Shown here piece after piece: positions 1 through 8,643 of a stretch of DNA of 40,862 nucleotides. Position 1 is the first letter of the stretch. Every line of letters starts with the position of its first letter. The notes under the pieces were generated by a model. It had not been told where the DNA came from and did no database searches. It saw only the letters and a list, made by a program, of their open reading frames with translations. The position numbers and the translations under genes were made by a program. The DNA comes from Bacteroidota bacterium (lineage in GTDB: Bacteria; Bacteroidota; Bacteroidia; Chitinophagales; Chitinophagaceae): the NCBI GenBank assembly GCA_004292605.1, contig RDXK01000097.1, positions 1 to 40,862 of the forward strand, given 5' to 3'.

Positions 1-788
<788 letters not shown>

Positions 789-2111
789 TTAGTTAGCTTC
801 CGCTACTTGCACCAACATTTTTTCTACTGCTCTTCTTATATCGGTTACGTTTCCCATGTGGTTATTTACCATCACAGAAAACATACACCATGTGCCGCTT
901 TTGGCTTGTATGTAGCCACTTAAACTTACGTTATTACTTAGCGTGCCAGTTTTTGCAAAAATTTTACCTGCGTAATTTTTATAATAACTGCCTAAGGTAC
1001 CCTTGCCACCCGTGGGTAAAATGGTGGTTAATCGCTGCCAGCTTATCTCGTTCTTCATTTGCTTCAGCAAACTAACCGTGGTAGCCGGCGTAAATAAATT
1101 ATACCTGCTTAATCCACTACCATCTACCCATTTCGGCTTTTGTGGTAGGGTGTTCAATTGCTTGTTAAGTACGGTATTGATAGCTTTTCTGTCATTTAGT
1201 TCTTGGTTCACTACACCGCCTACTTGAATTAGTAACTGCTCCGCAAAAAAGTTATCGCTGCGGTGCATCATTATTTTCAATACACTATCTAAGGGCTGGG
1301 AATGCAAGGGCTTCACCACCTCGGCAGTTGGTAGCTTACCCCAACCCACTGCTCGTTTTCCCGTTGCTGCTTCTAACAAATCTATCACCAATTTTTCTTG
1401 TGCCTGTGGCTGGTTCCAATACGTAGCTAAGGTGGTAGTAATTTCTGTTTCCTTACCGGGAAGTATGGTAAAAGAATTCGATTGAATTTGACGCCTTAAC
1501 TCAAAACCTTTTGCATTTGGTGCAATACTATTGTCAAAGTTGATTACAGGTGGTAGGGCCTTTAAGCTACCGTTTTGTAGAGTTACAGTTGCCGCATTGT
1601 AAAATAGAGGAACTTCACTTCGCTCTGCCATATAATCGGCTTCATAATCGTCCCAAGCCCAACCCATTCCCCAATGGTTGGCAGTAAAATTATTGTGTAC
1701 CAATACAATGGGTTTGTTACTGGCTTTTACTTTTTCCAGAAGTGGATGACGTTTAAAATCCTCTACCGCAGTGGTGGCATCGGCATTCCATTGTATATAC
1801 AGCGTATCGGCAGTTTCTACGGTATAGGCTGCTATTATACTATCTGGCAAATTTTTCAACGCTGCATAGCAGGTATATAGTTTGGTGTTACTAGCTGGTA
1901 TAAAATATTGGTTGGCTTGGTGTTGTAATAAAGGTGTTGCAGCATCTTCCGCCTGAATAAGGATTCCTACATGGGCACCTTGTAATTGTTTGTTTTGTAG
2001 CAAACTATCTAACCACGGCTCACCTGCTTGCTTAGGAGTTGACGCAGATTTTCGTTGAACAGAACACCCCACTACAACTAGTACACAGAGCCAATATATA
2101 CATTTGTTCAT
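789..2111 (-). CDS. dacB: D-alanyl-D-alanine carboxypeptidase/endopeptidase, PBP4 type (peptidase S13), lipoprotein
   Basis: This is a low-molecular-weight penicillin-binding protein that trims or cuts peptidoglycan peptides. All three serine-penicillin-recognition motifs are present in the 440-residue protein: SNTK (about residues 74-77), SDN (about 285-287) and KTGT (about 387-390). The family segment WVDGSGLSRYN lies before the last one. I start it at the ATG at 2111, not at an upstream in-frame ATG, because the protein then opens with a lipoprotein signal, MNKCIYWLCVLVVVGCS, with the lipid-anchored Cys in VVGC. It is therefore expected to sit on the periplasmic side of a membrane. Length agrees with the S13 family. 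It follows the arginase-like gene by about 40 bases. Confidence 0.93.
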   Translation of the reverse strand: MNKCIYWLCVLVVVGCSVQRKSASTPKQAGEPWLDSLLQNKQLQGAHVGILIQAEDAATPLLQHQANQYFIPASNTKLYTCYAALKNLPDSIIAAYTVETADTLYIQWNADATTAVEDFKRHPLLEKVKASNKPIVLVHNNFTANHWGMGWAWDDYEADYMAERSEVPLFYNAATVTLQNGSLKALPPVINFDNSIAPNAKGFELRRQIQSNSFTILPGKETEITTTLATYWNQPQAQEKLVIDLLEAATGKRAVGWGKLPTAEVVKPLHSQPLDSVLKIMMHRSDNFFAEQLLIQVGGVVNQELNDRKAINTVLNKQLNTLPQKPKWVDGSGLSRYNLFTPATTVSLLKQMKNEISWQRLTTILPTGGKGTLGSYYKNYAGKIFAKTGTLSNNVSLSGYIQAKSGTWCMFSVMVNNHMGNVTDIRRAVEKMLVQVAEAN

Positions 2112-2151
2112 AACAGTATAGTTTGCATCAAACCTACACAATAGTTGGTAC

Positions 2152-3276
2152 TTACATACGTTCTACTGCCCGTAAAAATCGTTCCGGTATTTCATTTCTG
2201 CTGGCAAGTACATAATCATTATAACTACAAGCTATGTATTCCTCGTTAGGCAATTGCACCCACCATTTACCCGTTTGCTTACTTTGTAAAAACGTGGTGG
2301 CAAATGTTTCACCTTGAAAATAAAAGGTATTAAACTCGCCTAAGTCCGTAATGGCCGGCTCTTGAAAAAATTGCTTTACACCGTTTACAAAATACCAAAA
2401 CATATGGCTTACTTGTTTGGCAGTAAGTTCATGTACATCTGCCTGGTGCTTGTAGCCATACAAACCTACCGTACGCACTTTATTACTACTACCTGCGTAC
2501 TGTAACAGTGTACAAATTTCCTCGCCAGTAAATCCGTTAGGCGTAAGGGTATTACAAGGTGCATGGGCATGCTGTATAGCTGTAATATCTACAGTACATA
2601 TATGGCTGTTTCTAAAAACAGGTTCTACTTCTGCCAAATCATCTTTTACTTTACCTACCCTAAAACACTCAAAGCCCAACTTATCAATGGTTTCCAGCAT
2701 TCTTGGGTGTACTAAATAACTTTGGAATCCTATATGAGAATAATGCTTTACAAAGTTTGGACTAGAGGTAAGCATTTCCATTAAAAAACACTGATCGGGT
2801 GTAGGATCTTCCCAAGAAATATCCATGGCAGCATCTATACACACTACTTCTACCGTTTCGTTTAATTTTTTGTGGGCTTGGTATTGGGCTAAAGTAATAT
2901 CGTGGCTACCACCTAGTATTAATACCTTGGCTTTCAATGCAAGTAAATCGGCCAATACGGTACTCAATGCTACATAAGTATCGGCCAATGAATCGCCGTT
3001 TTTTACATTGCCAATATCTACAATATTTATATCGGTATGCCACTGATAAAGCGAGTAAATATGTGCCCGCATGGCATCGGCCGCATGGGTGTGTTTGCTA
3101 CTACTACCCCGCCACTCGTTACAGCCAACCAATATAATGTGAGCCTCCTGCAAACTAGGTAAATGCTCTTCGTATGCTGCAATATGAGCCCCTAACTGAG
3201 CATCTTTATAGCCTTCATCGTTACTAAGCTCAAACTTATTTATGGGTTCTAAAAAATCGGTAAGGGTATGTAGCAT
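2152..3276 (-). CDS. Arginase/agmatinase/formimidoylglutamase-fold protein with incomplete metal site
   Basis: A 374-residue protein of the ureohydrolase fold, recognisable from VLILGGSHDITLAQY (the GGDH metal motif), CIDAAMDI (the DAHxD motif) and TVDITAIQHAHAP (the SxDxDxxDP motif). Known ureohydrolases use two Mn ions. Here the first-site ligands are kept (His125, Asp148, Asp152, Asp230). Two second-site ligands are replaced: the His of DAHxD by Ala150 and the second Asp of DxD by Thr232. Annotation pipelines would probably call it formimidoylglutamase or arginase, but no hut or arginine gene is nearby and the substrate is unknown. I use the ATG at 3276; the longer frame begins with a TTG at 3297 inside a likely promoter box. 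It lies upstream of the carboxypeptidase gene. Confidence 0.8.
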   Translation of the reverse strand: MLHTLTDFLEPINKFELSNDEGYKDAQLGAHIAAYEEHLPSLQEAHIILVGCNEWRGSSSKHTHAADAMRAHIYSLYQWHTDINIVDIGNVKNGDSLADTYVALSTVLADLLALKAKVLILGGSHDITLAQYQAHKKLNETVEVVCIDAAMDISWEDPTPDQCFLMEMLTSSPNFVKHYSHIGFQSYLVHPRMLETIDKLGFECFRVGKVKDDLAEVEPVFRNSHICTVDITAIQHAHAPCNTLTPNGFTGEEICTLLQYAGSSNKVRTVGLYGYKHQADVHELTAKQVSHMFWYFVNGVKQFFQEPAITDLGEFNTFYFQGETFATTFLQSKQTGKWWVQLPNEEYIACSYNDYVLASRNEIPERFLRAVERM

Positions 3277-3294
3277 TCGGCTGTATTTACTAAC

Positions 3295-3302
3295 CAAACA
3301 TA
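3295..3302 (-). promoter_or_regulatory. Bacteroidota -7 box (TATGTTTG) for the arginase-like gene
   Basis: The minus strand reads TATGTTTG, a full match to the TAnnTTTG -7 box of Bacteroidota housekeeping promoters, 18 bases before the ATG at 3276. No clear TTTG -33 element sits at the expected 19-21 base spacing. The match is therefore suggestive only, but it argues against translation starting at the TTG at 3297. Confidence 0.35.
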
Positions 3303-3367
3303 CTATCTAAAACGGCCCACCGCCCTTGTGTGAAAAACATTGCCACCCGCTAAAAAGTTATGAGAGT

Positions 3368-4471
3368 TTAGGGCAAACTAGCCTGTTCAAAATACTGGTG
3401 AATAAGCTTAGGAAACGCCAGCGAAAGCAACTCACTCCTTTGTATCCACTTTCCACCCGTTAATACAGGCTTTTTGGGCAAGTGTACCTCGTAAAACAAA
3501 CCTGTAATTTGCTGGTGAGTTAATTGCTGTTTTACTTGTATGGGTTTTAGAAATTCGGTAGGCCTCACTTGTAATTGCTGTGCTATAAAATCTTGCTCAT
3601 CTGTGGCTAGCTGTACGCCCTTTGTTTCCAACAATAGAAATTCATACAAGTTTTGCCAAACATCGGGCAGGGTTCGCTGCCGTACCCAAACCTGTTGCTT
3701 GTGTGTAAGCACCCAATAGTGAAATACCCGCTGTTTCCGCTGGATGGTTTTTTCCTTAATAGGTAATTTCCATTGTAATTGCTTTGCAAACCCTTCGCAG
3801 TGCATTTGTAGTGGGCAAGTACCGCAAGTAGGAATTTGGGGTTTACAAACCGTAGCACCAAAATCCATAATAGCTTGGTTAAATAATGCCGCCTGTTTTG
3901 GGGGCAACAATTCCTGTACCAATTGTTCGAAATATTGTTTACCTGCCGTAGAATCGCTTGCTATTTCGATGGCAAAAAAACGGGCCAATACACGGTAAAC
4001 ATTACCATCTAGCACGGCATGTGGTAGATTATAGGCGAAAGAGGCGATGGCGGCGGCGGTATACGGACCAATACCTTTTAAAGCCAATAACCCCTCGTAC
4101 GTGTTGGGGAAAACTCCTTGAAAATGGTTTACTACCACACGGGCTGTGTGCAATAGATTTCTGCATCGGTTGTAGTAGCCCAAACCTTCCCATAATTTAA
4201 AAACAGCCTCATCGGTAGCAGCCGCTAAATCAAATATAGTGGGGTAATTCGCTAAAAACTTTTCGTAGTAGGCTATACCCTGCTGTGCACGGGTTTGCTG
4301 CAATATAATTTCGCTGAGCCAAATTTTATAAGCATCGGTTTCGCCTTTCCATGGTAACCATCGATGATTGTGGCTTTGATGCCAGTTTAGTAAAAGCTTT
4401 GTGAAAAAATGCTGTTCAGTAATCTTTAACTTATTCACTATCAATAAAAACTGTTCATTTGTACTATTCAA
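3368..4471 (-). CDS. mutY: A/G-specific adenine DNA glycosylase
   Basis: Removes adenine mispaired with 8-oxoguanine (base-excision repair, cytoplasm). In the 367-residue protein the catalytic Glu54 lies in WLSEIILQQT, followed by LWEGLGYYNRCRNL. The helix-hairpin-helix LKGIGPYTAAAIASFAYN leads to the catalytic Asp155 in AVLDGNVYRVLAR. A [4Fe-4S] loop of four cysteines (209, 216, 219, 225; spacing C-x6-C-x2-C-x5-C) follows. The C-terminal third (about 240-365) is the NUDIX-like 8-oxoG recognition domain with RQRTLPDVWQNLYEF. Length is normal. It is transcribed divergently from HU with 41 bases between the starts, a gene order I know to be common in Bacteroidota. Confidence 0.96.
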   Translation of the reverse strand: MNSTNEQFLLIVNKLKITEQHFFTKLLLNWHQSHNHRWLPWKGETDAYKIWLSEIILQQTRAQQGIAYYEKFLANYPTIFDLAAATDEAVFKLWEGLGYYNRCRNLLHTARVVVNHFQGVFPNTYEGLLALKGIGPYTAAAIASFAYNLPHAVLDGNVYRVLARFFAIEIASDSTAGKQYFEQLVQELLPPKQAALFNQAIMDFGATVCKPQIPTCGTCPLQMHCEGFAKQLQWKLPIKEKTIQRKQRVFHYWVLTHKQQVWVRQRTLPDVWQNLYEFLLLETKGVQLATDEQDFIAQQLQVRPTEFLKPIQVKQQLTHQQITGLFYEVHLPKKPVLTGGKWIQRSELLSLAFPKLIHQYFEQASLP

Positions 4472-4512
4472 TTAAATTGATACAAATTTACGAACTAAAA
4501 AATCCCTATAGT

Positions 4513-4803
4513 ATGCGTAAGAGTGATTTGATTAACAGTATTTCCGAGAAAACGGGAATTCCAAAGGTGGATGTGTTGGTAGCGGTAGAAACGTTTATTA
4601 AGGAAATAAAAGAGAATATAGTAAAAGGCGAAAACATTTACATACGTGGCTTTGGTAGCTTTATTACCAAAAAACGAGCCGCCAAAGTAGGTAGAAACAT
4701 CAAAAAGAATATTGCGGTAAACATCCCCGAACATTTTGTACCGGCATTTAAACCTGCCAAAGAATTTATTAATGAAGTAAAAGGTTTGCCCGCCGAAGGG
4801 TAA
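4513..4803 (+). CDS. HU/IHF-family DNA-bending protein
   Basis: A 96-residue histone-like nucleoid protein. It begins MRKSDLINSISEKTGIPK, carries the helical dimerisation half, and has the conserved IYIRGFGSFITKKRAAKVGRN beta-arm base with basic residues, then AFKPAKEFINEV at the end. Bacterial HU/IHF proteins dimerise and bend DNA without strict sequence need. The start at 4513 aligns with the family; an in-frame upstream ATG at 4459 would add 18 non-homologous residues and overlap mutY, so I reject it. It is the first gene of the plus-strand block HU-TPR-small basic protein, with RNase G after a terminator. Confidence 0.95.
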   Translation: MRKSDLINSISEKTGIPKVDVLVAVETFIKEIKENIVKGENIYIRGFGSFITKKRAAKVGRNIKKNIAVNIPEHFVPAFKPAKEFINEVKGLPAEG

Positions 4804-4827
4804 TTTTGCCCTTATTTATTTCGAAAT

Positions 4828-5709
4828 ATGAAGAAACAACAATGGATTTTAGTGATAGGTGCTGTTGCGGTAGCGGTAGCACTTTTTTTTATAGGTAATA
4901 CTGTACCCGATGCTAAGCCAGCAGCCGCGAACGCTGACATGGCAGATGGGCACTCGCCTAACGACGGGCATAACCACGAAGCCCCTGCAGCAGTAACTAT
5001 AGATACTGTGCTATTGCAAGCCAAAAAACTACTTACCACGGAGGATATCAATAAACTAGCACAGCTAGAACAAACGGAGGCTAGGGGCGATGTAAAAGCA
5101 CAGCAACTAGAAAAATACAAGCAATTGGCTAAATTTTGGGACGAAACCACGCATAACCACACCTTATACCATTATTATACAGGTGAAGCCGCGAAATTGG
5201 AAAATTCAGAAAAAAAGCTCACATTTGCAGCCCGATTCTTTTTAGAGGAGGTAATGGCAAGCGGGCAGCCTAGTGCGTTTAACACTTGGCAAGCCAACCA
5301 AGCCAAAGAGTTATTTGAAAAAGCTATTGAAATAAATCCGGCAAACGATTCGGCAAAAATTGCCATTGGCGCCTGCTACATGTTTGGTAACATTAGCACC
5401 AACCCAATGGAAGGCATTTTGAAAGTAAGAGAAATTGCAGAAAAAAAGCCCGACAATGTGTATGCCCAGTTAGTGCTTGGATTAGGTGGTTTAAGAAGTG
5501 GACAGTACGATAAAGCTATTGAGCGTTTTACAAAAGTGGTAACCGTACAGCCTAAAAACTTAGAAGCCATATTTCATTTAGCCGAAACGTACGATAGAAA
5601 AGGGGATAAAACCAATGCGGTAGTTTGGTACCAAAAAGCCAGCGACCTTATTAAAATTCCCGAAGCAAAAAAGGAAATTGAAGCCCGTATAAAGGCTTTA
5701 AAATCATAG
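4828..5709 (+). CDS. Membrane-anchored tetratricopeptide-repeat protein
   Basis: A 293-residue protein with an N-terminal hydrophobic segment (about residues 5-22, ILVIGAVAVAVALFFIG) acting as an uncleaved anchor or signal. A low-complexity linker follows with the His-rich stretch GHSPNDGHNHE (about 43-53). Three or four TPR units follow, the clearest being AKELFEKAIEINPANDSAKIAIG, YAQLVLGLGGLRSGQYDKAIERF and AIFHLAETYDRKGDKTNAVVWY. TPR domains are protein-interaction scaffolds, so the specific role is unknown. It starts 24 bases after HU and precedes the small basic protein by 35 bases, so the three probably share a transcript. A TPR protein at this position between HU and RNase G is a recurrent Bacteroidota arrangement. 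Confidence 0.85.
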   Translation: MKKQQWILVIGAVAVAVALFFIGNTVPDAKPAAANADMADGHSPNDGHNHEAPAAVTIDTVLLQAKKLLTTEDINKLAQLEQTEARGDVKAQQLEKYKQLAKFWDETTHNHTLYHYYTGEAAKLENSEKKLTFAARFFLEEVMASGQPSAFNTWQANQAKELFEKAIEINPANDSAKIAIGACYMFGNISTNPMEGILKVREIAEKKPDNVYAQLVLGLGGLRSGQYDKAIERFTKVVTVQPKNLEAIFHLAETYDRKGDKTNAVVWYQKASDLIKIPEAKKEIEARIKALKS

Positions 5710-5744
5710 AAAAAATATTATAGAACCAACAAACTTTTTAAAGT

Positions 5745-5840
5745 ATGCCTTGTGGTAAAAAAAGAAAGCGTCATAAAATTGCTACGCACAAACGTAAAAA
5801 ACGCTTAAGAAAGAACCGTCATAAGAAGAAGAATAAATAG
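5745..5840 (+). CDS. 31-residue basic AURKAIP1/COX24-domain protein (mS38/bS22-like)
   Basis: A complete short frame from ATG to TAG encoding MPCGKKRKRHKIATHKRKKR, then LRKNRHKKKNK. More than half of the residues are Lys, Arg or His. Bacteroidota genomes carry nearly identical peptides assigned to the AURKAIP1/COX24 family, whose mitochondrial member is ribosomal protein mS38 and whose mycobacterial analogue is small-subunit protein bS22. The natural inference is a small-subunit ribosomal protein. The sequence shows only the extreme basic composition and family signature; ribosome binding is inferred. It sits 35 bases after the TPR gene and is followed by a hairpin terminator. It is short enough to be missed by gene callers. 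Confidence 0.88.
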   Translation: MPCGKKRKRHKIATHKRKKRLRKNRHKKKNK

Positions 5841-5862
5841 TTTTTCATAGTCTTATTATCCT

Positions 5863-5898
5863 GTAATGCTAGGTACATTCTTACGTACTTAGCATTAC
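5863..5898 (+). terminator. Hairpin terminator after the HU-TPR-small-protein unit
   Basis: GTAATGCTAGGTAC (5863-5876) pairs with GTACTTAGCATTAC (5885-5898), giving 14 base pairs with one G-U wobble and an eight-base loop. It is followed by a short T-rich stretch (TTTATTT). It lies 22 bases after the stop of the small basic protein. The remaining bases to 6044 are the probable promoter region of RNase G, where I found no convincing -33/-7 pair. Confidence 0.7.
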
Positions 5899-6044
5899 TT
5901 TATTTAAGTACAATCAGTACACGCCTTAGTTAACAGCAACTTACCTACCTACCTTACAACGCTGAAATGGGGTTATTATTGAAGGTGCATTTTTGTGTAC
6001 CTACCCATGTATTTTGAATTTTTCAAACAAATCGTTGCTGCAAA

Positions 6045-7592
6045 GTGAACAAAGAATTAATTGTAAATGCCACCGCCCAAGGTGTAGAAATAGCGTTTTT
6101 AGAAGATAAAAAGTTAGTAGAACTGCATCATGAACATGCCGATGCCAATTTTATAGTAGGTGATTTATACCTAGGAAAAGTAAAAAAACTGGTGCCTAGC
6201 ATGAACGCCGCTTTTGTGGATGTGGGAGCTGAAAAAGACGGCTTTTTGCATTATTCGGATCTTAGTCCGTACGCCAAAAGTCTACTAAAATTTACCCAGC
6301 ACTGTATGGTGCAAACCAATGAAAACATGGTAGACTTTGATAAGTTTACCGTAGAAAGCGAGATAGTAAAAACGGGTAAAATAAACGAAGTACTAGCGGG
6401 CAAGCCACATATTTTAGTACAAATTTTAAAGGAACCCATTGCCGCTAAAGGCCCACGTTTAAGTTGCGAACTTAGCTTACCCGGCAGGTTTGTGGTGATT
6501 ACTCCTTTTAACGATGTGGTAGCCGTAAGTAAAAAAATACATAGTAGCGATGAGCGTAAGCGGCTTCATAAAATCATCGAATCTATCAAACCCAAAAATT
6601 TTGGGGTTATTGTACGCACCGCAGCAGAAGGAAAAAATACAGCAGAATTACATGAGGATTTGACCGATTTAGTAGCCTCATGGAAACAATTGCAGCTAAA
6701 CTTACAAGGTGCAGAGCCACCTAAACGTGTGCTAAGTGAGCAAAGCAAAGCCACTAGTATTTTGAGAGATTTACTAAGTGCCGATTTTAACCGCATAGTG
6801 GTGAACGACAAAAAATTGTTTGTAGAAATAGAACAATACATTCAAAAAATAGCCCCTGATAAAGCCCATATAGTTACCCACCACAATAACAGCTACAATA
6901 TTTTTGAGCAATACAATATTGCTAAGCAGGTAAAAGCCGGTTTTGGCAAAACGGTAAACATGCCTAGCGGTGCCTATTTAATTATAGAACACACTGAGGC
7001 TTTGCATGTGATAGATGTGAACAGCGGTTATAAAAGTACCAGCAGCAATCAAGAGGAAAATGCCTTAGAAACTAACCTAGAAGCAGCATCCGAAATAGCC
7101 AGGCAGCTACGCCTAAGAGATATTGGTGGTATTATAGTGGTAGATTTTATAGATATGAAACTGCCCGATAATAAGCGTAAACTGCAAGAGGCCATGGAGG
7201 AGTTTATGCGAAACGATAGGGCCAAACATGCGGTACTACCCATTAGTAAATTTGGGTTGATGCAAATTACCCGCCAGCGTATGAAACCAGAGGTAAGCAT
7301 TAATACCGCCGAAGTTTGCACAGCTTGCAACGGTACTGGAAAAATTACCAGTACACATTTGCTAATAGATGATATAGAAACCCGGATGAATTATTTGCTT
7401 ACACATGCCCACAAAAACCTAAAACTATGTGTGCACCCCATTGTGGCTAGTCATTTAACCAAAGGGCTATGGAGTTTGCAAAACAAATGGTGGTGGAAGT
7501 ATAAAACCCGTATAGGCATAAGCTCTAGCACCGATTATCACCTCAATGAATTTCATTTTTTTGATAGCCAAGGCGAACAAATAAAAATCTAA
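6045..7592 (+). CDS. rng: Ribonuclease G/E family endoribonuclease
   Basis: A 515-residue RNase G-type enzyme for rRNA maturation and mRNA decay. An N-terminal S1-like RNA-binding domain (about 36-125: GDLYLGKVKKLVPSMNAAFVDVG) is followed by the RNase-H-like catalytic domain. The two Mg-binding aspartates are Asp324 (HVIDVNSG) and Asp367 (IVVDFIDM). The Zn-link cysteines are 425 and 428 (CTACNGTG), with the IEHTEALHVIDVNSG and FGLMQITRQR segments typical of the family. It lacks the long C-terminal degradosome scaffold of E. coli RNase E, so RNase G is the better name. The start codon is GTG; no closer ATG keeps the conserved MNKELIVNA opening. It is preceded by a terminator, so it probably has its own promoter. 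Confidence 0.95.
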   Translation: MNKELIVNATAQGVEIAFLEDKKLVELHHEHADANFIVGDLYLGKVKKLVPSMNAAFVDVGAEKDGFLHYSDLSPYAKSLLKFTQHCMVQTNENMVDFDKFTVESEIVKTGKINEVLAGKPHILVQILKEPIAAKGPRLSCELSLPGRFVVITPFNDVVAVSKKIHSSDERKRLHKIIESIKPKNFGVIVRTAAEGKNTAELHEDLTDLVASWKQLQLNLQGAEPPKRVLSEQSKATSILRDLLSADFNRIVVNDKKLFVEIEQYIQKIAPDKAHIVTHHNNSYNIFEQYNIAKQVKAGFGKTVNMPSGAYLIIEHTEALHVIDVNSGYKSTSSNQEENALETNLEAASEIARQLRLRDIGGIIVVDFIDMKLPDNKRKLQEAMEEFMRNDRAKHAVLPISKFGLMQITRQRMKPEVSINTAEVCTACNGTGKITSTHLLIDDIETRMNYLLTHAHKNLKLCVHPIVASHLTKGLWSLQNKWWWKYKTRIGISSSTDYHLNEFHFFDSQGEQIKI

Positions 7593-7593
7593 T

Positions 7594-7630
7594 AAAAATG
7601 CCGTTGTACCTAGGTTATAGCGGCATTTTT
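7594..7630. terminator. Bidirectional rho-independent terminator between rng and the DUF3089 gene
   Basis: AAAAATGCCG (7594-7603) and CGGCATTTTT (7621-7630) form a perfect ten-base-pair stem with A-runs on one side and T-runs on the other. It can therefore stop transcription on both strands. It lies directly after the RNase G stop and 28 bases past the end of the convergent DUF3089 gene. Confidence 0.85.
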
Positions 7631-7658
7631 TATAATTGTTTGTAATAAACGTAAGCCA

Positions 7659-8636
7659 TTAACGCTTCCAAAAGGCGGCTACCCGCTGCTGCACATTTTG
7701 CTTGATGCTTAGGTAGTAAAAATTAATATCGGCAATATGATAGTTCTTGGTTCGTAAAAAAATACTGCCTTTAAAATGCGGTTTCACGGTGTGCAGTACA
7801 TTACCTGCCACAGTAGCGCTGGCCACTTTGGGTACTAGCTTATTAAAATTTCTCAATATGGAGCCATGGTTTGATTCGCGAGCAATGCTAGGTACGGAGG
7901 CCGACCATGTGAGCGGATTGGTAACAATCATAGGCTTGGTTTCTCGCAGAATGTTTTCTGGGGTAAAACCTTCCTTGTAAGTACGCCAGCTAATGATACA
8001 GCCAGTACTTGCGGGCTCAGCACAGGGTGGTAGATTCTTACATAAATCTACCGGTACATCCATCCCAATTAAGTAGGCCGCTACTAATCGGTTTTTTAGC
8101 AATGTAGTGTCTATCAATTCCTTTAGTAGCCGCTTAGCATGGGTAGCACCTTGGCTATGACTAGCAATGATAAAAGGTTTGTTTCTATTGTAATGTTGTA
8201 AATAGTATTCAAATGCAGCCCTAACATCGGCATAAGCGGTATCAAACAAACGTATTTGTAAAGCCCTCTCGTTTATAAAATAGGCCGATAAATGTACTTG
8301 CCTGTATAGCGGAATATATAGCTGATATTGATTAAATGCCGACGCCTGAAATAGCAATGTACTCCCTTGTATTTTTTGAATAAATGCATCGTCGGTTACA
8401 CTAGCAAACCATCCGTTAGGCTTATCCTTATCGGTATAAATGGTAGGATAAATAAAAAACACATCTACGCTTGTATCCTTTAAAAACTTCCCTACCAAGG
8501 GTTTGGAAATACTATCCGCAAACGATGTTTTTCCCGGCTTGGCTAGCCAATTTTCCTCCTTACTGTAGGCTAATGGCTGAGCAAAACCCACCATAGCAGC
8601 CGCTACAAAAATTACCGAGCATACCACATATTTCAT
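7659..8636 (-). CDS. Secreted DUF3089 alpha/beta-hydrolase
   Basis: A 325-residue exported protein with signal peptide MKYVVCSVIFVAAAMVGFAQ. The DUF3089 opening is visible as DVFFIYPTIYTD. The nucleophile elbow of an alpha/beta hydrolase is FIIASHSQGATHAKRLLKEL, with the serine in SHSQG; this matches the lipase/esterase-like description of the family. A TGCIISWRTYKEG segment and a late ARESNHGSILRNF (possible catalytic His region) follow. The substrate is unknown. It starts seven bases after the stop of the trehalase gene on the same strand, so the two are probably translated from one message. Confidence 0.82.
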   Translation of the reverse strand: MKYVVCSVIFVAAAMVGFAQPLAYSKEENWLAKPGKTSFADSISKPLVGKFLKDTSVDVFFIYPTIYTDKDKPNGWFASVTDDAFIQKIQGSTLLFQASAFNQYQLYIPLYRQVHLSAYFINERALQIRLFDTAYADVRAAFEYYLQHYNRNKPFIIASHSQGATHAKRLLKELIDTTLLKNRLVAAYLIGMDVPVDLCKNLPPCAEPASTGCIISWRTYKEGFTPENILRETKPMIVTNPLTWSASVPSIARESNHGSILRNFNKLVPKVASATVAGNVLHTVKPHFKGSIFLRTKNYHIADINFYYLSIKQNVQQRVAAFWKR

Positions 8637-8643
8637 AGTTAGC

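Noticed and set aside
2152-3276. Formimidoylglutamase (hutG) as a firm name
   Set aside because: Two metal ligands are missing and no histidine-degradation gene is nearby, so only the fold is supportable.
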